Source of the DNA: Struthio camelus
Lineage: Eukaryota > Chordata > Aves > Struthioniformes > Struthionidae
Assembly: GCF_040807025.1 (NCBI RefSeq)
Contig: NC_090956.1
Location: 2,096,517-2,160,516, forward strand
Length of the DNA: 64,000 nt
Direction of reading: 5' to 3'
In this document: positions 11,801-23,179 of the stretch, piece after piece
Layout: each line of letters opens with the position of its first letter
Position numbering within the stretch: position 1 is the stretch's first letter
Translations under genes and position numbers: made by a program
The notes under the pieces: model-generated
What the model saw: the letters and a program-made list of their open reading frames with translations, nothing else
Databases searched by the model: none
What the model was told of the DNA's origin: nothing

Positions 11801-14800
11801 GGGGACGGACCGGGCTGGTCGATTCCTCTGTCCCCTGGCAGTGACCTGCGCCCTTCCCCTGGGAGAAGCAACCACACATCAGCGATGCTCGACTGAATTC
11901 GGGCCTCAGAAGAAAATGCAAAAATGCAGAACTAGGTGTAGGCAGGTTTAGCTATGTTTAGTCCATGGTGACCATGGACTTTGTTACAGAAGTCTCCAAC
12001 AATGTTCCCATTTACAGCAGCATCAAGTCTCTCTATTTAGACTTCAGCCCAGCATTTAGTATGGTGCCATGTGGGATGGGATTAGTTAAGCTAGGAAAGA
12101 TGAGACTGTACAAGAACAGCGAAAAAGATAAGGAACTGCTAACAAGCAGATGTGTTAGGCAGTGTTAAAAGAGGAAACGTCAGGCTGGAGGGGAGTTAAA
12201 GAAGACTGCTCTTTGCAGCAAGACAGTTTTCTTTTTTCATTAATGAGCAGCAAAAGGGAAGAGAAGCAGGAAATCTGCTGCCAGCAGCAGGTGAGGAAGA
12301 GCGATCGGGGCCAAGCAGAACTGCACGACCACGAGCCTGGGGGGGAATCTCCTTTTCCACCGTGGGTTGTTGGTTAAGAAGCGTTAGTGCCTTTGTAAAG
12401 GCCTTGGTGACACATCCACGGAGTGTGCACTGCTCTGGCCACCCATAACCAAGAGAGGTGACGTTGGGCCGCAGTAAGGACTGGAGGGACACTGGCCGTG
12501 CCAACGGGAGCGGTAACCCCCTGCTGCGGGGAGGCACGCGGAGAGGGTCCCCCCCGGGGACGAGAGCAGCAACAGCGCTAGCTTTGGGACGGAGCTTGCT
12601 TAATGCATGAACTGGATCCTATGGTGCAACGACAGGGTCTGGGCTGGACGGTCCCCTCCGGCCCCGTGTCCCCGCGTGCTGTCTGCCCGCTGGCTCCGCT
12701 GCAGCGGCTCCAGGGCTTTCGATTCAAACCTGGCTGCGTGGGGTCACCTCGAACCCAACCCCCCGCCCCGGCCGAGCCCGCAGCCGGCAGCAGCGACGTG
12801 CAGGGCGCACGGGCAGACACACCGCCATCTGCCCAAACCTGGGGCCTGACACCTGGCACTGTGTCGGTCACAAGCTCACGTCCGCATGACCTGCACGTAG
12901 GTGATCTGTTTTAGCAGTGAGGAAGTGGCTTGCTAGTTTCCTACCAAGAACCCTTCAGCGGGGAAGGCCCAAGGGAGCAGGAAGTCTCTGCCCAGATACA
13001 ATAAACTGTTGACACACCCCACCCAGAAGACACACAAGGACCGCTGGGCTGCAACGTGCTCCTGGGGTAATTAAAAGCCACGGGTGGCTGCAGGGCTGCA
13101 TTCGGCACGGTGGATTTGCCAACAGACTGCTGCAATGCCACAGCCTTTCCCCAAATACCAGCACGCACGGGCTGCGTGACAGCTGCTTGGCAGGGCAGAA
13201 ACCCGGCGTGCTGCTGAAGTCCATGGAAGCGCACGTGAAGTATGACGGTGCGAAAGAAAAACGAGGCAGAGATTGAGCAGGGTAAGGTTTTGCACATGCC
13301 TCGCAGGCGGGAGAACAGCTATTACAGGGTGAGAGGCAGGGAAGGATCACAGCCTCACACTGAGACACCCCGAGTCAGCCAGGAGATGGATGGGGATGCT
13401 CCATTTCCCTCTGGATTAAAGGGTTGCAGGCACCTAGCCTCACGGAAGGGGCTGTAAATATCTAAAAAAGGCTGGATGCTGGAGTTCAAACACCGCAGAA
13501 ATAAGCTTTCCAGGGAGGACAGAACATCCTTAACAACAGGGAGGAGATGATGGATGTTTTCATCTGGGACCAGAGAGCCACCAGCTATGCTGTGCTGGAT
13601 AAATCACCTTCAGACTTTGCAAACACAAGAGCCTGGAAATCAGGAACATCAGCTGCAAACGAAGCCAGAAAACGCCCAGAGGCGCCGAGGTGAGGCCAGC
13701 TCAATGCATCCCGCTTGTTTGCGTTCACACGCCTGAGCCTGACCCCCCCCAGGCCAAGGGGCTGCCGATGGCACGGATCTGCGCCAGGCTTGAGTCCCCA
13801 GCCCGTCTGCAGGAACAGTGGAGACAGCGAGGGGCTGTGCTGGCACCTCAGCTCCCGCTGAGCCAGCACGTTTCTGCTTTGTGCAATAACACACACACCC
13901 AAAGTGAAGACAGACCCAGATATAAGAGATGAAACGATGTTTGCTTGAGCCACGGAACAAGAGATCGGGGAGAGAAAAGTACCCTGTCTGGTTTCTGAGA
14001 CACGGGCACCAAGGCGCGCTTCTCTGGGTGGCCTCACAGATCCCACCTCAACAAATGTCTCTGGTTGCAGAAGTAACAGAGAAGAGTGGGACACCCCTTG
14101 TCCTCCCACTGCCATACGCTGGCTTTTCTGCTGCTAATTCTCAACTCGCTGTTGGACAGGATAACCCATCTGCCCGCCCTGTTCTTCCACCCACGGGTGT
14201 CTGAGCTGTGCCCAGCCATGGGGAGCAGAGGACACAACGTGAGGAGCTGCAGGGCACAGCAAAAGCCCCTGTGGAGCCAGCCGCCTCCTTTGCAAACAGA
14301 GCAAAGCCAAAGACCTACCTGAAAACCCAAGGTCCAGCAGGACGGCCCGTTTGCGGTCCTTCACGCTGCTGATCTGCTGGAAGTAGAGGTCCACAACAAA
14401 GAAGAAGATGCAGCCAAAGAAGGCCATAATGCCAACGGCGATGCCATAACTGCAGGCACTCTCATTCTGGTTGAAGATGCAGAGGAGCTCGGGGTCCTGG
14501 CTGTCCTTGTTCACGTAGCATTCGTTCACGATGGAGCCAAACACCACGATGGAGAAGATCTGCAGAAGGAAGGGGAAAGCACAACTTGCAGCTGTTTACA
14601 GTTAACTCCGTTTTCCAACAGCAACAAAATTGGATTCACTCCTGTGTTTGACTCCATGGCAACATGGCATTCGTTAGACAGGTCCCCGCACTTGTCTGGT
14701 TAGTGGCTTTAAATAACGGGCTGGTGGACAGCACCTGAGCCTCTCATCATTGTGAACCTGTTTGCTTTTCAGCAGCTTGGTTTGCAGTGCATTTTAGGAG

Positions 14801-17800
14801 ACGTTATTCTCCAGACAGGCTGGGGAGGGACAAAATAAATAGATCAGCCAGATCTCCGCGCGGTCTTGCTGCTGGCGCTGCGCTCTGCTGTCAGGCTGAG
14901 CTCGATAAACCCCCTTGTGTAACCGCAGAGCAGGGAGAAATGAAGTTACGGAGGATAATTGAGTTGCTGAGCAGCCTGGCCCCGGGGAGGGCTGACCGGC
15001 CGGCGGAGGCGGCTGCCGGGAGGCACGGGGCAGCTCGCCTGGGGCAGCGCGGCGGGCAGGAGCGGAGCAGGATGGCGGCTGTGTAAATTAATAGCGCTGG
15101 CGATGCCGCGCGCGAAAGCCGTTCCCTTCTCCCTCGGAAGCCGGAGGCAGCGAGCGGGAGGCGGGGGACCAGCTCCGTCACGATCCGCCCGCGCCGCCGT
15201 CCGCCGGCAGCGAGGAGGGCCCGGCCTGCGGGCGCCCTTCCCTCCCGCTGCCCGGCACCCTCCAGACGCCGCGCTGCGAGGCGAGCGCCGTCCTGCCAAG
15301 CGCTGGCCGGGGGGGGGACGCCTCGCTGCCGGCTGCCCCGCGGGGTTGCATCCGTCTGCGGGGAGCCCGTCGCCCCTCTCTCCGCAGCCTCCCTCCAGCG
15401 CCGGGGCTAGGCTGGGGCAGGGGCGCGTTTGCCTGAAGCTGCTCCCCAAAGGCAGCGTCTCGTTAGCAGACAGCTCCGACACCATCTCGCTAACGATCCC
15501 CCAGACCGGAGGGAGCAGCAAAGAGGTGGCTGAGCAAGGGAGCGAAGCGCTGAACGGTGAGGGGCTGCTGCGCGGTATTTGCTCTCTACGCGGGGCGTCC
15601 CCCGAAATTAATGATGAGCAGAAGCCGCAGGAAAGAGCCTCCGGAGCAGGTAGCGCAACGCTGCCGCAGCACCCGAGCCCGGGGCTCGGCCAGCCGCTCC
15701 TGGCGCTCCCGCAAGCGCCCAGCGGCCGAGAGACTCGGGCCACCCTCACCGCCCACCCGCGCTGCTCGTCCTCAAACCCTCTCGGCCGGGAGCCGGGTTA
15801 GCGGCCGGTGGAGACGCTCCCAGAGCAACGCCACAGGCGCGCTGCAGCAAGGGCACGCGGCGCGTCCGACCCGGCGACCCGCGCGCAGCCCCGAGCTCCC
15901 GGGACGCTGCGTCACCCGCCGGCGCTTGCTGCTCTCCCGCGGCCACGGCCTCGTACGAAAGAAACGACAACAAACAGTAATAATAATTTTCCCAGCGCTT
16001 TGGCAGCAGCTGTAATATCAGCGGTTGTAAAAATCTGTTCATAAGTAATGCAAAATTGTTATTTACCATCAGAAATAGCAGCAGCGTTTATAAAACAGGC
16101 CCTGGAAGAAATAATGTGATTCTGGAAAACATGAATAATTGAGAACCTCTGAGTCCCCAGGATTATTTCCCTGGCGGGCCAGTGAACTTGCACTTAGCTC
16201 CTCAGAGCACGGTTTTACTTCGCCCTTCCAGGATCAGCAGCCTGGACCACTTCTTTCTGCTTGCAGATGCCCAGGCAGGGCTGGCGGGGCTCAGCGGGCT
16301 GCAAGGAGCTCCGTCAGGACACGAAAGCCAAGAGCTAAAGCGCAGCTGGGGCGCGCGACGCGTCCAGAAGGGACCTCGGCTCCCAAGGCACGGAGACACC
16401 GCAGACACCAAGGACAGGCGACGCTTCACTGCCTAACTCTGAATTCCAGCGGGTTTAGCTAGGACGCTCCGCTGCGCCCCTTCCTGCTCCACCGTGCCCA
16501 CGGTGCGGGACGGGACGGGACGCTGCGCCCCTTCCTGCTCCACCGTGCCCACGGTGCGGGACGGGACGGGACGCTGCACCGCCTCCTGCACTGCCGCGCC
16601 CGGGATGCGGGACGGGACGGGATGGGATGCTGCACTGCCTCCTGCACTGCCGTGCCCACGGTGCGGGACACCAGCAGGACGGGATGGGACACTCCGCTGC
16701 GCCCCTTCCCGCTCCACTGTGCACGAGGTGCAGGATGCTGGCAGGATGGGATGGGACACTCCGCTGCACCCCTTCCCACCCTGCCGTGTATGTGCTGCGG
16801 GACGCCAGCGGGACGGGACGGTCCGCTGCACCCCTTTCCATGCCACTGTGCACGGGGTGCAGGACGCCAGCGGGATGGGACAGGATGCTCCACTGCACCC
16901 CTTCCCGCGCTGCTGTGCCCGGGGTGCAGGACGCCAGCGGGAAACGCACGGTCTCTTCTCCAGAGGCCAAAATAGAAACAAAACTCAAGTGCACAGATTT
17001 GAAAGATGCACTCAAAACATCAGAGCTGGCTGAAATATTCCTGTCAAAACATGCTTTTTAGTGAAAACAAATCTTCCCATGATTTTTTTTCCCCCTTGAG
17101 ATTGAAATTTTACAGATTTTCTTTAATCAAAAAAAAATGGTGCTGTAAAACGTTGTAATGAGAACAAGATTTGGGTTTTTTTCTCCAGCTATAGGTTAAA
17201 AAACAAGAGTTTCCAAGAAAGGTGGGTAGATGGGGGAAAACAAAACTCCTACAATTTTTTAAAAACTCATGAAAAACAAGTGATGTTTTCCAAATACCTC
17301 TACCAAGCACAGTCACTCCAGTCCATAACCTCTTCATCGCAGCCTGGAAAGAGGAAATCTCAGGCCCGATTTCCCGCAGTGACGGAGAACTTCTGGGTCT
17401 GCCTGCCAGATGTGAGGAAAGCACCGCTTTCCAGAAGGAGATGGCGCCTCGCCACCGCCTCGTCCCCCGAAATCCCAGGCCCGAGACCCCACCGGCACAC
17501 GGCCAGCGCAGATGCCGAAGACGGGCGTTCACGGTGAGCGGTCCCGGGCAGCGGTGGCGCTGGCCGGCCTGGGAAACCGGTGGCGTTTTGAGCATCGCGC
17601 TGTAAGCACGGATGCTCGCCGGCCGGCCGAGGGGCCGTCGCCGTTTTGCAGAGCCGCAGTCGCTCCTGGGGCTCCAGCCTGCCCACCCTGGCACCGGCAC
17701 GGCTCTCACCCCCGTCCTTTAAAGCCTTCGGTAGCCCGGGCACCCAAAACGTGCTGGCGGAGACCTGACAACGTGCACGCAGCCACCCCAAGGAAAACCA

Positions 17801-20800
17801 AAAGGACGTCATGCAAGAGAGCAAAGCCGAGAGCTTCAGCGTGCAAACCATCAGCTGTTTTAAGGCGAGACGTTTCTATCGCTCATATGCTGTGCTTGGA
17901 CTCGGGACCTCCGGAAAGCACACCGGCAAGGCGTGGGGCGGCAGGAGCCTGCGGTGCCCCTTACATGTGCCAGCCGCCCCGCAAGCCCACAGCAGGGAAA
18001 TTATCGCAGCAAGAAAAATACCTGCCCCTAATTTGCTCCGCCCTAGCCGCCGATCGATGATGCCAGGCGGGGACGGCACGCGCAGAGCTAAGCCCTCAGC
18101 CCTCCGGCCCCGGGGGCACCAGCAATCACGGCCCCGGGAGCGTGGGCCGCATCCTGCCGAGCGCTTTGGCAAACCCCGGCCAAGCCGTCGCCTTCAGCTG
18201 CACCCGCTCCCCGGGCGGACACCGGCTCCGAGGGGAGCTCCCTCCACCCCGGGCAGAGCGCCGGCTGCCTTACGTGCCCACCGTCCTCCCGTCCGGGGCC
18301 AGCCGGGTCCCCATTCCCGCTCTGGTTGCCTGATCCCTCTCCGGTGCCTGGTCCCCCTCCAGTTGCCTGGTCCCTCTCCAGTTTCCCGGTCCCTCTCCAG
18401 TTGCCCGGTCCCTCTCCAGTTGCCCGGTCCCCCTCCGGTTTGCTGGTCCCCCTCCGGTTTGCTGGTCCCCCTCCGGTTTGCTGGTCCCCCTCCAGTTGCC
18501 CGGTCCCCCTCCAGTTGCCCGGTCCCTCTCTGGTTTGCTGGTCCCTCTCCAGACCCTGGTCCCTCTCCAGTTGCCCGGTCCCCCTCCGGTTTGCTGGTCC
18601 CTCTCTGGTTTGCTGGTCCCTCTCCAGACCCTGGTCCCTCTCCAGTTGCCCGGTCCCCCTCCGGTTTGCTGGTCCCCCTCTGGTTTGCTGGTCCCTCTCC
18701 AGTTGCCCGGTCCCTCTCTGGTTTGCTGGTCCCTCTCTGGTTTGCTGGTCCCCCTCCGGTTTCCCTTTAACCATCGTCAGGCCCAGGGAAGCCTACAGTG
18801 GCGGCCGGGGGGACGCTGACCGGGACAGGGCTACAGACGCGTCCGACCGCCTCTCGGCTCCGCAGGGAGGCTGCTGAGGGCCACCTGAGCGATTTTTCCT
18901 CAATCGCTTTTTCTAATGTGGCAAGAGGAAAAAATAAAAAATAAATAAAAATAGCCAGCAGGCTAAAACACAGCGGCCCTTCGCGGTCCCTCATCCAGCA
19001 ACGCAAGCGGAGCTCGCGCCGGAGCCGGCAGCGTTTGGCGCTGGCGCTGACAGCAAAACGGTGATTCAGTAGCATTTTACGCTTAGACACTCCTGCGTTA
19101 ACGCCGTCACCAGACGGTCAAACCGAAGTTCTGCCTTTCTCAAGCCGCGGAGAGGCCGAACGAAGGCGGCGATCTGGCGACCCTGCTGCAAAGCAGCCGA
19201 ACCCAGACCCAACCCCCAAGGGTGAAGGTCCCGGCAGGGCCACCAGCCTTCGCCAAGACCCCCGACGGGGGGAGGCCGCCGTCGCCACCGGGCAGGCGAG
19301 GAGCCGGGCTCGCAGCGCCGTTCGCAAGAGCTGGGTCTGCCAGAGCGATAACACCGCCGGCACCATCTTGTCCCGGCGCCCCTGCCCGCCTCTTCCACCC
19401 CTGGGCCTGCTCTTTTCCAATACAAATAAATACCGGTTTCACCAGGAGCAGAAAGACTGCCCAGGCACAGCCCCTCTCGCGCCCTTTCGGCCGGCCAGCC
19501 GGCCCACAGCCGGCCCAGGAAGCCGAGGCCGCGCGCTCCCTCTCCAGGAACCGCCACCGACGGCCAAGGCCCGGCTGCCCCGCGAGGCGCCGACCGGCCT
19601 GGCGCGGCCCGAGGCCCCGCTCCGGGCAGAGCGACCGCAGCCGCCGCGGCGCCGGCCGGCCGCCCTGCCCCGCCGCGCACGGCAAGGCCGCGGGGGCTGC
19701 GCTGGGGGGGCCGCCGCTGCGCTGTGGGGGGCTCACACCGCGCCATAGGGACTCACGCTGCGCTGTGGGGACTGCCGCTTCGCTATAGGGGCTGCTTTGC
19801 TATGGGGACTGTCGCTTCGCTATAGGGGCTGCTGCTTCGCTGTGGGGACTGCTTCGCTGGGGGGGCTGCCGCTTCGCTATAGGGACTGTCGCTTCACTAT
19901 AGGGACTGCCGCTGCTTCGCTATGGGGACTGCCGCTGCTTCGCTATGGGGACTGCCGCTTCGCTATGGGGACTGCCGCCGCTTCGCTATGGGGACTGCCG
20001 CTTCGCTATGGGGACTGCCGCTTCGCTATGGGGGCTGCTGCTGCTTCACTATAGGGGCTGCTGCTGCTTCGCTATAGGGCCTGCCGCTTCACTGTGGGGG
20101 CTGCTTTGCTATGGGGGCTGCCGCTCTGCTACAGGGGCTGCTGCTTTGCTATAGGGGCTGCCACTTCACTGTGGGGGCTGCTCTGCTATGGGGACTGCCA
20201 CTCCGCTACAGGGGCTGCCGCTTCGCTGTGGGAGCTGCCGCTTCACTATAGGGGCTGCTGCTGCTTCGCTATAGGGACTGCCGCTTTGCTGTGGGGACTG
20301 TCGCTTCGCTATAGGCACTGCTGCTCCACTATGGGGACTGCTGCTTCGCTATAGGCACTGCTGCTCCACTATGGGGACTGCTGCTTTGCTATAGACACTG
20401 CCGCTTCGCTGTGGGGGCTGCTTTGCTATGGGGGCTGCCGCTTCGCTGTGGGGGCTGCTCCGCTATGGGGGCTGCTGCTTCGCTGTGGGGGCTGCCGCTT
20501 TGCTATAGGGACTGCTCTGCTATGGGGACTGCCGCTTTGCTACGGGGACTGCCACTCCGCTGCGGGGACTGCTTTGCTATAGGCACTGCCGCCCCGCTAT
20601 GGGGACTGCTTTGCTATAGGCACTGCCGCCCCGCTGCGGGGACTGCCGCCCCGCTATGGGGACTGCCAGCGCTGCTTCTAGGAGTCAAACCGAAGCGAGC
20701 AGAAAGCCCTTTAAAAGCGGCACGGCCCCGGCCCCGGGCAAGCGCGGCGGGGCAGCCCCGGCCGGGCCGGCGGCCCCCGGCCACGCACACAAAGTTCATC

Positions 20801-22427
20801 TCGCAGCCCGAAAACAACGTGCCGGCAGGAAACCACCAGAGCGAGCGCAGCTTCGTCTGACGAACGGCGCCAGACGGAGGGGGAAGAGGTGGACGAGGAA
20901 CTGCTAAATGGTTCTTTCCAGCTTTTTGATTTTTCAGCTCATGCCAGCGGCGGTTTTATTTTTATTGAGGCAGTTGAAAACCACCGCATACGTCACGGAA
21001 AGGTTTTTATCTGAGGCAGAAACAGGAATCCCCTTTTATCAAACCGGCCGTGCCCCAAACCGCCACCGCTGCCACCCACTTGCCATCGCTGCCCGAGGAC
21101 GGTCTGGACGGACCTAGACCGAGTTTTCCGGGCGGAGGTAACGCTCCTAGGGAAAGACGCGGCCAGGCACCACGTGAGCCCGCTGCAAAACCCCTAATCC
21201 ACCCCGCGCTTTGATGTCCGGATCCATAACAGGCCTCCACCTTACTCCAGTAACGCACTCGGGGGCTTTTCCTCACAGCCCTGGAAAATAAACTGGCTCC
21301 GAGCCTGCCAAACGCTTAAGCCTGTGGTTTAACTTCAAGCACCTGATTGCAGCTGGGATCGCTCACGGCGCTGAAAGAGAAGCACGCGCTCCCGCGCCGC
21401 GCCACACCTGGGCCGGGGCGCCCCCGACGCCCCGGCCTCGCCGCCAGCCGCTGAGGCCGCACGCTCTCATCACGCCTTTGAGTCGCAGCAGCGCTCGGCA
21501 CAGCGGGAGGGGACACGGGGGCAGCGCTGGCGGCCGAGGGCCCCCGTGCACGGGGAGGCAGCAGGCGAGGCTGTGCCTGCTGGCCCGGGGGGGAGCCAGG
21601 AGCCGGCCGGGGCTCGGGATTTGGGCTCTTGCCCCCTGGGCCAGGCACGCCTGCAGGTTTAGGCAGGGAAAGGGTGGGGGGCGCAGGAGCGCCGCAGCCC
21701 CCAGCAAGGCCGGCCGCGCAGCTCAGCGCTCCGTCCGCCGCCTGCTCCCCGCGGCGCGGACTCGTACGTGGGAAACGGCTGCAAAACGCGATGACATCGT
21801 TTCAGAATAGCCGGGCCACCTGGGCAGGGCCGGCGCTAGGATTTCTTCTCACGCGCCCGGAGGCACGCACGGAGCAAAGCACGGCAGGAAAAACGTCCTC
21901 TGCCTCCGGATTTACACCCCATTCCCCCTTGCCCTTCGCTCAAGCACCAGGGACAAAACGGGAAAAGGGCAGTGACAACACCCGCCGCTGCACCTTGCCG
22001 CCTTCCCCAGGAAAATCCCCGCGAATGCCCACGGGAGCCACCCCGGCCCCACGCCGCACGCCTGGCCGCCACCCGCGGCCAGCTGCACCGGCAACGCGCG
22101 GCTGCAAAGGCGCTGCCCCTGGCACGGGCACTGCACGCTGCCCGAGCACTGCACACTGCACGGGCGCTGCACGGGTACTGCACCCTGCGCACACGCTGCA
22201 CATTGCACCGACATCGCATGAGCACCGGCCAGCGCACGGGCACCGCACCCAGCACGAGCGCCGGGCAGTGCCCGGCCGCTGCCCCAGCCCGCTGCCCCCT
22301 CTCCCGCCGGTCGGACCCTTCCCCTTACCCAGGCCGTCACCCGGAGGATGGTCTGCAGCTGCTTGAGGAAATCCACGGGGTCCACGGCGCCCCCGGCCCG
22401 GCCCGCTCCGAAGGAGGCTCCTTCCAT
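5842..22427 (-). CDS. SYNGR3: Synaptogyrin-3
   Basis: Four-pass MARVEL-family protein of synaptic vesicles; family work links SYNGR3 to the dopamine transporter and to tau. Coding exons on the minus strand: 22427-22329, 14559-14319, 7543-7401 and 6051-5842 with GT/AG borders, giving 230 residues; human is 229. The start MEGASFGAGRAG and end GYQVPAY match the human protein closely. Hydrophobic segments lie near residues 28-50, 70-93, 113-130 and 149-168. The loop motif QQISSVKDRKRAVLLDLGFSG and the tyrosine-rich tail (YPGYP, TETYQSPPF) are preserved. Introns are 7.8, 6.8 and 1.35 kb. The first exon sits in a CpG island, and four minisatellites lie in intron 1 or just upstream. No frame damage was seen. 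Confidence 0.96.
6052..7400 (-). other. SYNGR3 intron 3, GC-rich
   Basis: A 1.35-kb intron of very high GC and CpG content between the last two coding exons. Several open frames longer than 100 codons cross it on both strands; all overlap one another and none resembles a known protein, so they are base-composition artefacts. No other element recognised. Confidence 0.6.
7790..7920 (+). mobile_element. Possible CR1-type LINE 3' fragment
   Basis: The stretch around 'ggaaggaacctgggtcatc' followed by 'ggcctctagggacggcgcac' resembles the diverged 3' region of avian CR1 elements, where the usual order is a GGAAGGGACCT-like motif and then a CCAGGGATGG-like motif. The match is from memory and weak; no terminal octamer repeats are seen. 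Confidence 0.25.
11965..12168 (+). mobile_element. CR1-like LINE reverse-transcriptase relic
   Basis: An open stretch contains LYLDFSPAFSMVPCGMGLVK. This resembles the reverse-transcriptase segment of CR1 LINEs (consensus of the form VYLDFSKAFDTVPH, containing the first catalytic aspartate), followed by a K-L spacing typical of the next helix. Only about 65 codons survive and the flanks do not continue the domain. It is a short fossil inside SYNGR3 intron 2. Confidence 0.5.
14790..15950. promoter_or_regulatory. CpG-rich block inside SYNGR3 intron 1
   Basis: About 1.1 kb of very high GC and CpG density, comparable with the first-exon island and far from it. It could be an internal CpG island marking an alternative promoter or enhancer. 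No splice-consistent first exon joining the SYNGR3 frame was identified, so function is unknown. Confidence 0.35.
16464..16945. repeat. Minisatellite, about 51-61-bp unit, about 9 copies
   Basis: Diverged units begin near gctgcgccccttcctgctcc and end in gtgcgggacgggacgggac or close variants. The first two copies start at 16471 and 16522 (51-bp spacing). Later copies are longer and carry gacgccagcgggac or similar. Open frames of 107-186 codons in several phases across the array reflect the tandem repeat. Confidence 0.85.
18330..18770. repeat. Minisatellite, about 19-bp unit, about 23 copies
   Basis: Tandem units of the form ctggtccccctccggtttg alternate with a ccggtccctctccagttgc type. The two subtypes are interspersed, and a gtccctctccagaccctg variant occurs twice, suggesting internal block duplication. 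The array is strongly pyrimidine-biased on plus (purine-rich on the SYNGR3 sense strand). Confidence 0.9.
19700..20670. repeat. Minisatellite, 17-23-bp unit, about 50 copies
   Basis: Units such as ctgccgcttcgctatgggga, ctgctttgctatggggg and ctgccgctgcttcgctata run head to tail for nearly 1 kb. Unit length changes by gain or loss of a 3-bp or 6-bp piece. Each unit carries a run of three to five G on plus, giving regularly spaced G tracts. The array lies in SYNGR3 intron 1 about 1.7 kb downstream of the first exon. Confidence 0.93.
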
Positions 22428-22680
22428 CTTCCGCCGCCGCCCGCTCCGCGCCGAGCCGCGCCGCTCCGAGCCGCCGCCGCCGCCGGGCGCGCGCTCCCCG
22501 CCCACCCCTGCGCTCCTCCCGCGTGGGCTCGTCCGCAGCGCCGCGTGCCGGACGGCGGGAGGAACCACGCGCCCGCGGGGGGGGGGAGGGGAGGGCGCCC
22601 GCGGGGCTCCGCCCACCCGCCAGCGCCCGCTGCCGCCGGGGTCACCGGGCCGCCGCCGGGCACGGGGAGGGCATGCTGCC
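22330..22680 (-). promoter_or_regulatory. SYNGR3 promoter and first-exon CpG island
   Basis: Very GC- and CpG-dense sequence surrounds the SYNGR3 initiator codon (22427-22425) and extends upstream to a minisatellite. No TATA box is apparent. The position directly 5' of exon 1 makes this the likely CpG-island promoter; the transcription start is not determined. Confidence 0.6.
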
Positions 22681-23175
22681 GCCGGGGTCACCGTGCTGTT
22701 GCCAGGGTCGGTGCGCTATGGCCAACGTCACTGTGCCACAGCTGGGGTATCTGTGCTACAGCCAGGGACGCCATGCTACGGTTGCTATTACCATGCTGCA
22801 GCCAGAGTCACCGTGCTGTTGCAAGGATCACTGTGCTGCAGCCAGGGTCTCTGCGCAACTGCAAGGCCACCGTGCTGCAGCCAGAGTCACTGTGCTGTTA
22901 CAAGGGCCACCGTGCTGCAGCCAGGGTCTCTGCGCAACTGCAAAGCCACCGTGCTGCATCCACAGTCCCCGTGCTGTTGCCAGGGTCAGTGCGCTATGGC
23001 CAACGTCACTGTGCCACAGCTGGGGTATCTGTGCTACAGCCAGGGACGCCATGCTACAGTTGCCATTACCATGCTGCAGCCAGGGTTACTGTGCTGTTGC
23101 AAGAGTCACCAGGCTGTTGCAAGGGCCACCGTGCTGCAGCCAGGGTCTCTGTGCAACTGCGAGGGCCATCGTGCA
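22660..23175. repeat. Minisatellite upstream of SYNGR3, about 21-bp unit with a 278-bp higher-order copy
   Basis: Units like caccgtgctgcagccagggt, with variants gtgctgttgccagggtca and gcaactgcaaggccaccgtg, repeat for about 500 bp. A block near 22693-22803 recurs 278 bp further on with only about three base differences, so part of the array was copied recently as a larger unit. It abuts the SYNGR3 promoter CpG island. Confidence 0.9.
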
Positions 23176-23179
23176 AGGA

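Larger units (their letters stand above)
7544..14318 (-). other. SYNGR3 intron 2
   Basis: A 6.8-kb intron of mixed GC content. It contains a CR1-like reverse-transcriptase relic near 11.97-12.17 kb and possibly a CR1-like tail near 7.79-7.92 kb. Otherwise I see no gene, RNA or array. Confidence 0.5.
14560..22328 (-). other. SYNGR3 intron 1
   Basis: A 7.8-kb intron. It holds a CpG-rich block at about 14.8-15.95 kb and three unrelated minisatellites at 16.46-16.94, 18.33-18.77 and 19.70-20.67 kb, listed separately. The rest is GC-rich unique sequence. I see no second gene; overlapping open frames follow base composition. Confidence 0.55.

Noticed and set aside
14946-15801. 267- and 232-codon frames on opposite strands at 14.9-15.8 kb.
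   Set aside because: Same CpG-rich artefact inside SYNGR3 intron 1; no consistent splice links to SYNGR3.
17811-18774. Open frames of 319 and 228 codons with repeated SLSSCPVPLQLPGP-like or GTGQLERDQQTREGP-like peptides.
   Set aside because: They are translations of the 19-bp minisatellite on each strand; the repeat has no stop codon in these phases.
19885-19900. cactataggga units looking like phage T7 promoter cores.
   Set aside because: Only the last ten or so bases agree, the upstream half is absent, and the match recurs as part of the minisatellite unit. Coincidence.
19797-20860. Peptide repeats such as GTAASLWGLP resembling a structural repeat protein.
   Set aside because: Direct read-out of the 20-bp minisatellite inside SYNGR3 intron 1, with no splice or start context.
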